A stretch of 64,000 bases of DNA from Pseudomonas silesiensis (GTDB lineage: Bacteria; Pseudomonadota; Gammaproteobacteria; Pseudomonadales; Pseudomonadaceae): NCBI RefSeq assembly GCF_001661075.1, contig NZ_CP014870.1, positions 1,178,001 to 1,242,000 of the forward strand. Reading direction: 5' to 3'. Below are positions 45,881 to 54,208 of the stretch, piece after piece. Each line of letters begins with the position of its first letter. Positions within the stretch are counted from its first letter, which is position 1. Made by a program: the position numbers and the translations under genes. The notes below the pieces were generated by a model. It saw only the letters and a list, made by a program, of their open reading frames with translations, made no database searches and was not told the origin of the DNA.

Positions 45881-45903
45881 ACCGCTGATCTGTAGAGGGA
45901 TTG

Positions 45904-47082
45904 TTATCGACGGAGCGGCAGGCTGAAGGTGAAGATCGTGCCCTGCTCGGCGTTGGAGACCACCTCCAGTGTTCCCCCATGGGATTTGGCGATTTCGCTG
46001 GCGATGTACAAGCCCAACCCGAGGCCGGCCTGGGGTGTATCGTGCGATGGTCGCGAGTAAGGGCGGAACAGATGCGGCAACACCTGCTCGGCAATTTGTC
46101 CCTGATTTTTCACGCTCAGCACAAAGGTGCCTTGATCGATCCGCGCGCTGACCACCACTGAACCCGCCGCATCGCCATGGGCGACAGCGTTGGCCACCAG
46201 ATTGGAGGCCAATTGCGCGACGCGCTCGCGATCGCACTGCGCACCGCGCAAGTCGCCAATGGACGCCACGATACTGCGGTCGGGGTGCACGCTCTGGATT
46301 TCAGCGATCACATGGCGCAATGCCCCTTCCAGATCCGGACACGGCTCGATAATCACCGGAATGCCCTTGCCCATGGTACCGCGGGTGAAGTCCAGTACAT
46401 CGTTGACCAGTTTGGTCGCGCGCCGGGCGCTGGTGAGAATGTGGCGCACCAGCTTGTCGGTGGCCGGGTCTGGAAACTTGCGCAGGAGCATTTCCGCGCC
46501 GGCGCTGATGGCAAACAAGGGGTTGCGCAAGTCATGCCCGAGCACGGCGATAAACTGTTCGCGCAGTTCGCCGGCTTCCTGCTCCTGAATCAGGGCCGCT
46601 TCGGTCTTCTGCTGGTTTTCTTCGGATTCGATCTGCAGCGCCAGCATCCGCGCGAACGACTCCATGGTGCTCTGGATCGTGCTGGAGGTGAGCGGCGCCG
46701 GGTTGGGGTCAAGGGCGCAGATGGTGCCGAAGAAACGCCCGTCCGTGCGAAAAATCGGTACCGAGATGTAGCTTTCGAATTGATACAGGCGCGGCGTGTG
46801 GTGATCGCGGTAAAGCGGATCGTCACTGGCCTTGTCGATCACCACGGCGCGGTGGGCCTGACGGATTTCGTGACACAGGGTGGTCGTCACCTCCAGTTCA
46901 CCACCGACCTGCAGGCCAAAACCCAGTTGATCGAGCACCGCACAGGCGGTCCAGGCATCTTCTGTCACGCGGGCCACTGCAGCAAAACGCAGGCCGGTCA
47001 TTTCGCGGATCACCTGAAGTATGGCGGGCACCGCGCTGATGCGACCGATGGTGGCGATATCTGCTGCCGCTGTCTGACCCAT
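45904..47082 (-). CDS. GAF-domain sensor histidine kinase
   Basis: 392 residues from MGQTAAADIATIG; the longer frame upstream has no better start. GAF domain about residues 20-165 (FESYISVPIFRTDGRFFGTICALD), then the H-box FIAVLGHDLRNPLFAISAG, N-box ASNLVANAVAHGD and G2-box GLGLGLYIASEIAKSHGG. No membrane segment, so a soluble cytoplasmic sensor; the GAF type resembles that of bacteriophytochrome-like kinases but without a bilin site visible. No response regulator is adjacent. Confidence 0.88.
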   Translation of the reverse strand: MGQTAAADIATIGRISAVPAILQVIREMTGLRFAAVARVTEDAWTACAVLDQLGFGLQVGGELEVTTTLCHEIRQAHRAVVIDKASDDPLYRDHHTPRLYQFESYISVPIFRTDGRFFGTICALDPNPAPLTSSTIQSTMESFARMLALQIESEENQQKTEAALIQEQEAGELREQFIAVLGHDLRNPLFAISAGAEMLLRKFPDPATDKLVRHILTSARRATKLVNDVLDFTRGTMGKGIPVIIEPCPDLEGALRHVIAEIQSVHPDRSIVASIGDLRGAQCDRERVAQLASNLVANAVAHGDAAGSVVVSARIDQGTFVLSVKNQGQIAEQVLPHLFRPYSRPSHDTPQAGLGLGLYIASEIAKSHGGTLEVVSNAEQGTIFTFSLPLRR

Positions 47083-47192
47083 GTACGTTGTTCTCGCTGC
47101 AAGATGCCGTGCGTGTGGAGGAATTCTAGCGGGCTGGGGCGAGGTTGGCGTCACTTGATTGAGGGCGTCGGGAATCAGCTGATGCAGAATGC

Positions 47193-47229
47193 AAAAAAGC
47201 CGCACGACCCGAAAGGCGTGCGGCTTTTT
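47193..47229. terminator. Terminator of PepSY gene
   Basis: AAAAAAGCCGCACG-N9-CGTGCGGCTTTTT hairpin with both A and T runs, 10 bp beyond the PepSY gene stop on the minus strand. Confidence 0.88.
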
Positions 47230-47239
47230 GATGTGTGTA

Positions 47240-47545
47240 TCAGTCGTCTTGCTTGTTTTTCAGGACTTCGCCGGTGGCTGCGTTCAAATCCACGTCCCAT
47301 TCAACGTTTTTGGCATCGCGCAGTTCGACTTCGTATTCATAGTTGTTGAAGTGGTTGTCCAGGTCGCTGTCGGTAATCGTGGCACCCGGGTGCAACTTCA
47401 GAACGATCTTGTTCAGTTCTTCCAGCGGCATGATCTTTTTATCTTTGACCAACTGTGGGATCTGATCGACAGGAACATCGGCCTGGGCCAGGCCAGCGGT
47501 AAGGGTCAGGGCGGCAGCGGTGAACAAGGCAGTCAGGGTTTTCAT
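47240..47545 (-). CDS. Periplasmic PepSY-domain protein
   Basis: 101 residues. Signal peptide MKTLTALFTAAALTLTAGLA, then one PepSY domain: MPLEELNKIVLKLHPGATI, ending EYEVELRDAKNVEWDVDLNA and ATGEVLKNKQDD. Small periplasmic proteins of this kind are often near two-component systems; here a histidine kinase gene is downstream on the same strand but separated by a terminator. AAAGAACCCC precedes the ATG. Function unknown, possibly protease inhibition or metal response. Confidence 0.87.
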   Translation of the reverse strand: MKTLTALFTAAALTLTAGLAQADVPVDQIPQLVKDKKIMPLEELNKIVLKLHPGATITDSDLDNHFNNYEYEVELRDAKNVEWDVDLNAATGEVLKNKQDD

Positions 47546-47627
47546 GGGGTTCTTTCCTTGGATGATCTGTTTAAGTGGGATCAGATTAACTGTGGCAACT
47601 TAATTCACCCTTAATTCCGAAAACCTC

Positions 47628-47663
47628 CCGTAGGAGCGAGGCTTGCCCGCGAAGCAGGCGCCT
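47628..47663. repeat. Single REP element
   Basis: CCGTAGGAGCGAGGCTTGCC followed by CGCGAAG, between the glpQ and PepSY genes. Confidence 0.75.
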
Positions 47664-47673
47664 CGGTCTCGAA

Positions 47674-48801
47674 TCAATACCCATTGTTCTGCAACAACTG
47701 CGCAACACTCGCCGCCGCCGGCCGTTTATAAAACTTGAGCAATTCGCTGGCGCGATTGGTAAAGATGCCATCGACGCCGGCATCCATGACCTTCTGATAA
47801 TCCACTGCATCGTCAACGGTGTAGGCGTGCACCAGCAAGCCCTGGTCATGGGTGTACTGGTTCATCCACGGTTGCACCAGGTCCGAGTAGCTCTGGTCAC
47901 CCCTCTGGGTCAGCCTGACAGACGGGCCGGTGCCGATCGCGCCCTGGGCCTTGGCGTACTCGACCCAGCGCTGGAATTCGGCTTTGTCCTTCGGTTGCTG
48001 CCTGGCGTAGAACGTCGCTTTGTCCTTGTCGCCGGATTCGGCAAACGTCACCTTGGACTTGGGCTCGATGCTGCCTGCGCCGACCCACAGCAGCAGGATC
48101 TTCGGCACTTGTGGCATTTCCTTTTCCAGCAGTTCGAGGCTGCCCTTCTCGAACGTCTGCAACACCACCTTGCCTTTGCCCTGGCCGACCGCCAGTTCGC
48201 TTTTCGCCAGTTTCGAACCGATCGGGCTCAACCAGCCGCGATCCTGGAGTTTCTCCTTGAGGTCGCGTTCGAGACCGGGAAACTGTTTCGGTTCCTTGGT
48301 TTCGATGTACAGGCCCGGCTTGTGCAGCGGGTTGCCCTGGGCGATGTCGATGATCTCGTCCAGGGTCAGGATCTTCAGCCCCGCATAGGACGGACGGGCG
48401 CGATCCGGGTAAGCGCTATTGAACCAGCTGCCGGCATCGAGGGTTTTCAGTTCGGCAAGGGTGAAGGCGTTGGCCGGGCTGTCCTTGCGCTCCGGAAATT
48501 TGCTGGCGACGTCGGTGGTGCGTTGCAGGTTGTCGTCGTGCAGGGCGAACAGCACGCCGTCCTTGCTGCGCTGCAAGTCCAGCTCCAGGTAATCGGCCCC
48601 CAGATCCCGCGCCAGCTTGTAAGCCGGGGCGGTGGATTCCGGCGCATCGAATGACGCGCCCCGGTGGGCGATCACCGCCGGATGCGGGATACCCAGGCGG
48701 GTCGCCAGTGCAGTGGGGCTGGGTTCGCTGGCGGCCTGCGCCTGGCCGAGGCCAAGCAGCACACTCAGCAACAGGGCGCTTCGGGTGAAGGTGACGGGCA
48801 T
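47674..48801 (-). CDS. glpQ: Periplasmic glycerophosphodiester phosphodiesterase
   Basis: 375 residues, matching periplasmic GlpQ. Signal peptide MPVTFTRSALLLSVLLGLGQ. GDPD motifs: HRGASFDAPESTAPAYKLA (about residue 45), DYLELDLQRSKDG and FALHDDNLQRTTDV give the metal ligands and catalytic histidines. Hydrolyses glycerophosphodiesters to glycerol-3-phosphate and an alcohol. Monocistronic; no clear Pho box was identified. Confidence 0.93.
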   Translation of the reverse strand: MPVTFTRSALLLSVLLGLGQAQAASEPSPTALATRLGIPHPAVIAHRGASFDAPESTAPAYKLARDLGADYLELDLQRSKDGVLFALHDDNLQRTTDVASKFPERKDSPANAFTLAELKTLDAGSWFNSAYPDRARPSYAGLKILTLDEIIDIAQGNPLHKPGLYIETKEPKQFPGLERDLKEKLQDRGWLSPIGSKLAKSELAVGQGKGKVVLQTFEKGSLELLEKEMPQVPKILLLWVGAGSIEPKSKVTFAESGDKDKATFYARQQPKDKAEFQRWVEYAKAQGAIGTGPSVRLTQRGDQSYSDLVQPWMNQYTHDQGLLVHAYTVDDAVDYQKVMDAGVDGIFTNRASELLKFYKRPAAASVAQLLQNNGY

Positions 48802-49035
48802 GGGTCGAGGTCCTTTCGCAGTTTTTCAAAGAGCTCCCTTTTAACAACTGAGGGCTGCCAGCGCTATCGCGAGACCGACATAAACCTGTTTAAAGCAGAT
48901 TTTTCCCGCGCTTTCGTGCGGTTCTTTGCAGTACTCTTGGCCCCGGCAGCGTCCCCGGCAGAGGGAACGCCATTCACTTGCCTTGCGTGTAAACCATCGA
49001 TCACCGGTCCTTCGCGACCCATTGTGAGGTTTACC

Positions 49036-49383
49036 ATGCGCATCACTTCCCAGCTCATCTGCCAGGCGGCCGACCAACTCCAGGGCTTCGTCGGCCTCAA
49101 CCGCAAAACCGGCCAGTACATCGTCCGCTTCAGTGAAGACGCGTTCGGCATGGACGTGGCGGACGACGGCATTATTCCCGTGAGCGAGTTCGTCTGGGCA
49201 ACCGGTCCGGAACAGGCTATGACCCTCAAGCGCGAGTCGATCCAGTTGCTGCTGGATCAGAATATCGACGACCGGATCAACATTACCGAGCCGTTGCGGG
49301 TGTATATGAATCGGCGGGAAGTGCCGCAGATTACGGCGGTGCGCAGTTTGGTGCAGCGGTTCGCTGATCAGCTGCCTGGCTGA
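49036..49383 (+). CDS. DUF2025 family protein
   Basis: 115 residues from MRITSQLICQAADQLQGFVG, after GTGAGGTTTACC. Conserved RKTGQYIVRFSEDAFGMDVAD and YMNRREVPQITAVRSLVQRF identify DUF2025, a small Pseudomonas family of unknown function. A longer in-frame opening runs back antisense to glpQ and is not real. Its last 16 bases overlap the convergent DUF1003 gene. Confidence 0.88.
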   Translation: MRITSQLICQAADQLQGFVGLNRKTGQYIVRFSEDAFGMDVADDGIIPVSEFVWATGPEQAMTLKRESIQLLLDQNIDDRINITEPLRVYMNRREVPQITAVRSLVQRFADQLPG

Positions 49384-49898
49384 TCCTTGCCCACAAAGTG
49401 CTGATGCATCTCCGACGTCAGGCTTTCGATGCGTTCGGTCAGGGTCTTGGTCATTTCGGTCAGCCGGGTGTTTTGCTCCAGCAATTCCAACAATTGCGCG
49501 GAGTTCTGCGCTGCCTGGGCTTGACGTTCCGCGTTGGCCACGGCCAGGGCTTCGCGGTGCTGCGCATCGGCGTCGGACTGGGCTTTGTCGCGGGCGGCCT
49601 GGCGGGTCTGGGCCAGCAGAATCAGCGGTGCGGCGTAAGCCGATTGCAGGCTGAACGCCAGGTTGAGCAGGATGAACGGGTACAGGTCAAAGTGAGCCAC
49701 GCCAAACAGGTTGAGGCAAATCCACACCACCACGATCAGCGTTTGCGCACCGAGAAAGGTCGGTGTGCCGAAGAAACGCGCAAAGGCCTCGGCGCGCAAG
49801 GCGAACTTGTCGTTGCCGAAAGTAGGCGCCAGGTGCGCGTGAGGCCGGTGGAAACGCAGGTGATCGACGGGAGCGGTGTGTTTGGTTTCGGTGGTCAT
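49368..49898 (-). CDS. DUF1003 family membrane protein
   Basis: 176 residues from MTTETKHTAPVDHL. DUF1003 pattern: FARFFGTPTFLGAQTLIVVVWICLN (shown in part by GTPTFLGAQTLIVVVW), FDLYPFILLNLAFSLQSAYA and APLILLAQTRQAARDK, giving two inner-membrane helices, then a coiled-coil tail (NSAQLLELLEQNTRLTEMTK). Function unknown. The start chosen gives the family's usual N-terminus. Confidence 0.88.
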   Translation of the reverse strand: MTTETKHTAPVDHLRFHRPHAHLAPTFGNDKFALRAEAFARFFGTPTFLGAQTLIVVVWICLNLFGVAHFDLYPFILLNLAFSLQSAYAAPLILLAQTRQAARDKAQSDADAQHREALAVANAERQAQAAQNSAQLLELLEQNTRLTEMTKTLTERIESLTSEMHQHFVGKDQPGS

Positions 49899-49963
49899 GG
49901 GGCTCTCTGCCTGGCGCTGGGACTGGGACTCACTATAGCGCCCGGGCGCAGCCAGAGCTTGAT

Positions 49964-50572
49964 CTAGACCTGATGACAGGCCAGAAACATGTCCAGCGCC
50001 GACTCCACAACGGTGCTCTGCCGCTCGGCTGACAGGGTTGGCAGGCCCATGGAAATCTGCGGCCAGAAGGCAAAGGATTTGAGCATCCCCTGAATCTGCT
50101 GCGCGGCAAATTCCGGTTCGACCGGTTTTAACCGGCCATCGGCCTGGGCGGCACGGATCCACAGGGTCAGGCTTTCTTCGCGTTCACCCATTCGCGCGAC
50201 CATGTTCTGCGCACGCTCCGGGGAGTGAATGGTGGCGGCAATGGCGACCCGGGCCAGGTCGAGAAAATTGTCGTCGCTCATCATCTGCAATTTTGCCATC
50301 AGCATCCGGCGCATCTGCTCGCGCAGGGGCAGGTCAGGGCGGTAGGACGTTTCCGGTTCTGCGGTCAGCCGAGCCCACAACTGATTGAGGATTTCGGCGA
50401 ACAACTCTTCCTTGCTGGGGAAGTGGTTGTACACCGTGCGTTTTGATACCCCGGCGGTGGCGGCGATCTTGTCCATGCTGGTGATGTCGAAACCGTTGGC
50501 ACGGAATTCGGCAATCGCCGCCTGAATGATGGCTGCACGTTTTCGATCGGTAAGGCGCTGTGGGGCGGTCAT
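49964..50572 (-). CDS. TetR-family transcriptional regulator
   Basis: 202 residues. Helix-turn-helix KRAAIIQAAIAEFRANGFDI and MDKIAATAGVSKRTVYNHFPSK. The C-terminal part resembles the AefR-like/TetR_C group. Divergent from the metallo-hydrolase gene; two palindromic sites in the 211-bp gap (TACACTG-N2-CAGTKTA) are its probable operators, giving autoregulation and control of the neighbour. Confidence 0.9.
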   Translation of the reverse strand: MTAPQRLTDRKRAAIIQAAIAEFRANGFDITSMDKIAATAGVSKRTVYNHFPSKEELFAEILNQLWARLTAEPETSYRPDLPLREQMRRMLMAKLQMMSDDNFLDLARVAIAATIHSPERAQNMVARMGEREESLTLWIRAAQADGRLKPVEPEFAAQQIQGMLKSFAFWPQISMGLPTLSAERQSTVVESALDMFLACHQV

Positions 50573-50603
50573 GGCAACGCTTCGTCAGGAAAAAGTAAAG
50601 ATT

Positions 50604-50619
50604 ACACTGATCAGTTTAC
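50604..50619. promoter_or_regulatory. Probable TetR operator 1
   Basis: TACACTG-AT-CAGTTTA, 32 bp before the tetR start. Same half-site as operator 2. Confidence 0.65.
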
Positions 50620-50650
50620 TTGTGATCGGCAATGATGCAACCTAGAAACT

Positions 50651-50666
50651 ACACTGTGCAGTGTAA
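50651..50666. promoter_or_regulatory. Probable TetR operator 2
   Basis: TACACTG-TG-CAGTGTA, perfect 7-bp arms with 2-bp spacer, 31 bp beyond operator 1 and 118 bp before the metallo-hydrolase start. Confidence 0.7.
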
Positions 50667-50783
50667 TGCTCTGTTAATCCTGTGCAGTGACCATAGAGTT
50701 TTCGGCTAGTGCGTGCGTGCTCGGCCATTTAACGTTTCAAAGCAGAGGGCCGCCAATCAGCGGTTTTCCTGGAGTCTTCAGCC

Positions 50784-51836
50784 ATGGCCACCTCAATTTC
50801 CCCGGCGGACAACGCCTCCACACCTGAAGCGTCGCGACAGACTCAAGGGCAATATCGCAACCATGCCCCGGTGCAGCGCGAAGGTTTTCGCAAAACCTTG
50901 CGCATTATGTGGAACGTGATCTTCCACAAACCAAACAACACCCGCCCGACGGCAGCCGTTCCGGTACAAAGCCTGACGCGAGCGGCATTGATCGCTGCGC
51001 CCAATCACAGCGTCTACCGCCTCGGTCATTCCACCGTCCTGCTGAAACTGCGCGACAAATTCTGGATCACCGACCCGGTCTTCGCCGAACGCGCCTCACC
51101 GGTGCAATGGGCCGGCCCCAAGCGTTTCCATCAGCCGCCGATCAGTCTGGAAGAACTGCCGCCGATTGAAGCGGTGATCCTGTCCCACGATCACTACGAC
51201 CACCTCGATTATCAGGCGATCCGCCAACTGGCGGACAAGGCCAACTACTTCCTGACGCCCCTGGGCGTGGGCGACACCCTGATCAAGTGGGGCGTCGACG
51301 CCAGCAAGGTGCGTCAGCTGGACTGGTGGCAAGGTACCGAGGTCGATGGCCTGGAGTTCATCGCCACCCCTTCGCAGCACTTTTCCGGCCGTAGCCTGTT
51401 CGATGGCAACAGCACGCTGTGGGCTTCATGGGTGATGATCGACGGCGACACGCGGATCTTCTTCAGCGGTGACAGTGGCTATTTCGACGGCTTCAAACGC
51501 ATCGGCGAACAGTACGGGCCGTTCGACCTGACACTGATGGAAACCGGCGCCTACAACGTCGAGTGGCCCCATGTGCACATGCAGCCGGAGCAGACCTTGC
51601 AGGCGCATATCGATCTGAAAGGGCGGTGGTTGCTGCCGATCCACAACGGTACTTTCGATCTGTCGATGCATGCCTGGTACGAACCCTTTGACCGGATCCT
51701 GGCGTTGGCCTGGGAGCGCAATGTGTCGATCACCACGCCGCAGATGGGGCAAGCCTTCAATGTGCTGCATCCGCAGCGAGGCAGTACCTGGTGGGATGAG
51801 GTCGAGCAGCAGGTGTACCAGCAGAGTGTCGGCTAA
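50784..51836 (+). CDS. MBL-fold metallo-hydrolase (NAPE-PLD-like)
   Basis: 350 residues. Metallo-beta-lactamase fold: GHSTVLLKLRDKFWITDPVF, the metal motif LSHDHYDHLDY (about residue 133) and PSQHFSGRSLFDGN, FFSGDSGYF, with LPIHNGTFDLSMHAW at the end. Closest pattern is the NAPE-hydrolysing phospholipase D-like group acting on phospholipid or ester substrates. No signal peptide. CCTGGAGTCTTCAGCC precedes the ATG. Likely under the adjacent TetR protein. Confidence 0.88.
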   Translation: MATSISPADNASTPEASRQTQGQYRNHAPVQREGFRKTLRIMWNVIFHKPNNTRPTAAVPVQSLTRAALIAAPNHSVYRLGHSTVLLKLRDKFWITDPVFAERASPVQWAGPKRFHQPPISLEELPPIEAVILSHDHYDHLDYQAIRQLADKANYFLTPLGVGDTLIKWGVDASKVRQLDWWQGTEVDGLEFIATPSQHFSGRSLFDGNSTLWASWVMIDGDTRIFFSGDSGYFDGFKRIGEQYGPFDLTLMETGAYNVEWPHVHMQPEQTLQAHIDLKGRWLLPIHNGTFDLSMHAWYEPFDRILALAWERNVSITTPQMGQAFNVLHPQRGSTWWDEVEQQVYQQSVG

Positions 51837-51972
51837 AGCGGCTACAGGGCGGGGCGCGTATTCGTACAGGATCCAGCGATAAGTGATGACGGACATTTCC
51901 AGCGGCGTCGATAGGCTGGATAGCGGGTGAACTCATTCACCCGCTATCCATCATCACAAGGATTTTTATCAC

Positions 51973-53493
51973 ATGGATGTGACATCAAAAGCCTGCATGA
52001 CGCGACTGGCCTCGCTGGTGCTTCTGACGGTTGCAAGCGCAGCCCTTGCGCAAACGTCGTCAGCCGAATCGGGGCTGGAATATTTAAGTGTCGATGAACT
52101 CGGCAAAAGAATGGAGCGCAATCAGCTGAGTGCGGTAACGCTGGTGCAGCACTTGCAACAGCGGATCGAACAGCTGGATAAACAGGGACCGGCGATCAAC
52201 GCGATCATTGAACTCAATCCGGAGGCATTGGCCATTGCCGAGTCGCTGGATCAGGAGCGACGGGCAGGGCATAGTCGAGGCCCACTGCATGGCATTCCGG
52301 TATTGCTCAAAGACAATATCGATACCTCCGACCAGATGCAGACCAGCGCCGGGTCGTTGGCCATGATCGGGCAACCCGCCGCGCAGGACGCCTTTATCGT
52401 GCAACGACTCAGGGCGGCCGGGGCGGTTATCCTGGGGAAAACCAACCTCAGCGAGTGGGCCAACGTCCGCGACCTTTCCATCCCGGCTGGGTGGAGTGGC
52501 CGCGGTGGACAAACCAAAAATCCCCACGTGTTGAGTGAAACGCCCTGCGGTTCCAGCTCGGGCTCCGGCGCCGCTGTCGCCGCTGGTTTCGCCCCCCTGG
52601 CCGTCGGCACGGAAACCTCCGGCTCGATCATCTGCCCGGCTGCCCTCAACGGGGTAGTGGGCCTCAGGCCTACCGCGGGCCTGCTCAGTCGTAGCGGCAT
52701 CATTCCCGTAACCTATAAAACCGATACGCCCGGGCCGATGACGCGCACCGTCCGCGAGGCTGCACTGCTGTTGAACGCCATGACCGGTAATGACGATGAC
52801 GAGCCGGTCAAGAAACCGCAGTCCGTGCGCGACGTGGACTATACGCAATGGCTGCAACCCAACGCTCTGGAAGGGCGGCGCATCGGTTATCCGGTGAAAT
52901 TCGACACCGGCATAGAGGCGAAACAGCTCGACCCCCAGTTCTCCCTGGCGCTGGAAATCATGCAGGCCGCAGGCGCCACCTTGATCCCGGTGGAGTTCAT
53001 TGAACCGGAATCGGAACAGATAGAGGAGGCCTTCTCGATGGGTATCAAGCGCAACCTGCCAGGCTATCTGGCAACTCGCAAAGGACTTGTGGCACCGAGT
53101 CTTGAGGCGATTGTGCAATTCAACGAAAAGTCCCCCGGGGCTGAAGGTTATGGGCAGACGATGTTGAGCGCGGCCAGCAAGATCGATTTTGACGAGAGTA
53201 CGTACAACCAGTTGTGGCAAAAAATCCAAAGCGAAAATGCGGCCGCCATCGACAACGTGCTGGTCACCCATCAACTGGACGCCCTGGTGCTGGACGTCGG
53301 CTCACCCGGCTTGAACGCCGCCCCGCTGGCGGGTTATCCCGGCATCATGGTGCCATCCGGGATCGACGATGGCGGGGTGCCGACCTCGGTGTACTTCTTC
53401 GGCGCACGCTGGAGCGAGGCCCGGCTGCTGGCATTAGCGTACGGTTATGAACAAGTGTCTCGTGCGTGGCGGGCACCGGCGTTTAAGCCGTAG
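51973..53493 (+). CDS. Secreted amidase-signature hydrolase
   Basis: 506 residues. Signal peptide ends near SAALAQTSSA. Amidase signature: the catalytic Lys in HGIPVLLKDNID (about residue 113), GSSSGSGAAVAAGFAPLAVG (about 194-213) with the cis-Ser, and GTETSGSI with the Ser nucleophile. Cleaves an amide bond in the periplasm or outside; substrate unknown. CAAGGATTTTTATCAC precedes the ATG. Monocistronic. Confidence 0.9.
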   Translation: MDVTSKACMTRLASLVLLTVASAALAQTSSAESGLEYLSVDELGKRMERNQLSAVTLVQHLQQRIEQLDKQGPAINAIIELNPEALAIAESLDQERRAGHSRGPLHGIPVLLKDNIDTSDQMQTSAGSLAMIGQPAAQDAFIVQRLRAAGAVILGKTNLSEWANVRDLSIPAGWSGRGGQTKNPHVLSETPCGSSSGSGAAVAAGFAPLAVGTETSGSIICPAALNGVVGLRPTAGLLSRSGIIPVTYKTDTPGPMTRTVREAALLLNAMTGNDDDEPVKKPQSVRDVDYTQWLQPNALEGRRIGYPVKFDTGIEAKQLDPQFSLALEIMQAAGATLIPVEFIEPESEQIEEAFSMGIKRNLPGYLATRKGLVAPSLEAIVQFNEKSPGAEGYGQTMLSAASKIDFDESTYNQLWQKIQSENAAAIDNVLVTHQLDALVLDVGSPGLNAAPLAGYPGIMVPSGIDDGGVPTSVYFFGARWSEARLLALAYGYEQVSRAWRAPAFKP

Positions 53494-53563
53494 GCACTGG
53501 CGGGTGCTGGCTAGGCTAGTCATAGCTCGACGCTCATTGAGCGTCAGAGCTGCTCCTGCCAGA

Positions 53564-53881
53564 TCACTCAACCATCGCATAATCCGCCCGTCCCACCGGA
53601 TTCGGCGTCGATCCCTTCACATTCATCCCTCTCCCCGGCGCAAACCCCGGGAAGAACACCAACCCCTCCGCTTCAAACCGGTAAGCCAGCGCCAGCCGGG
53701 TCACATCCAGCACATCACGCTCGGCTTCGAACCGTCGAATGGCGTCAACCGAAACACCGGCTTCTTCAGACAACTCTTCAATACTCCAACCCAGCATCGC
53801 CCGGGCCTGGGCGCAGTGGGTTGGCGTGAATTGGAAAAGGGCGATACGTTCCAGGGTGATCTTCATCGCATAAGAGGCCAT
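53564..53881 (-). CDS. Helix-turn-helix XRE-family regulator
   Basis: 105 residues. Cro/C1-type helix-turn-helix: HCAQARAMLGWSIEELSEEA, GVSVDAIRRFEAERDV, followed by YRFEAEGLVFFPGFAPGRGM, a common tail in short proteobacterial XRE proteins. CGGAGAACACC precedes the ATG. No partner toxin is visible, so it probably regulates a distant or its own gene. Confidence 0.82.
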   Translation of the reverse strand: MASYAMKITLERIALFQFTPTHCAQARAMLGWSIEELSEEAGVSVDAIRRFEAERDVLDVTRLALAYRFEAEGLVFFPGFAPGRGMNVKGSTPNPVGRADYAMVE

Positions 53882-54208
53882 GGTGTTCTCCGGGCTCGAG
53901 AGTGTCGGTTCAAAATATACTGTGTTTTTGTACAGTTGTTTTGCCCCCGGATCAAACTCATTTTTTGATGCATCCTATTTCACCCCCTCCAGCCAGACCG
54001 ACGGTGGGCTCTTCCGGCACCCGGCGAAACAGGCGGATACCGGATAGAGTGCACGCGCGGGTATGTATCGGCCTGTTGACGCTGGTAACGACGAGCATGA
54101 CCGCGTCACATACGTGATTATGAGAGCAGCCACCTGTCAGAACTGACAGTAGACGGGGTTTTTTGTTTGAGGGACGCTGAACACCCAGCCCCCCAAGGAC
54201 GGAAAACA
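53882..54208. other. Intergenic region upstream of beta-glucosidase
   Basis: 327 bp. Contains the XRE promoter at the left, the CTGTCA-N4-TGACAG palindrome at 54134-54149 and a T-rich stretch (GGGGTTTTTTG, 54155-54165). No gene seen. Confidence 0.5.
54134..54149 (+). promoter_or_regulatory. Lux-box-like palindrome CTGTCAG-N2-CTGACAG
   Basis: CTGTCAGAACTGACAG, CT-N12-AG type. Centre 68 bp before the bglX ATG. Same six-base arms as the site at 33721-33736. Confidence 0.55.
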
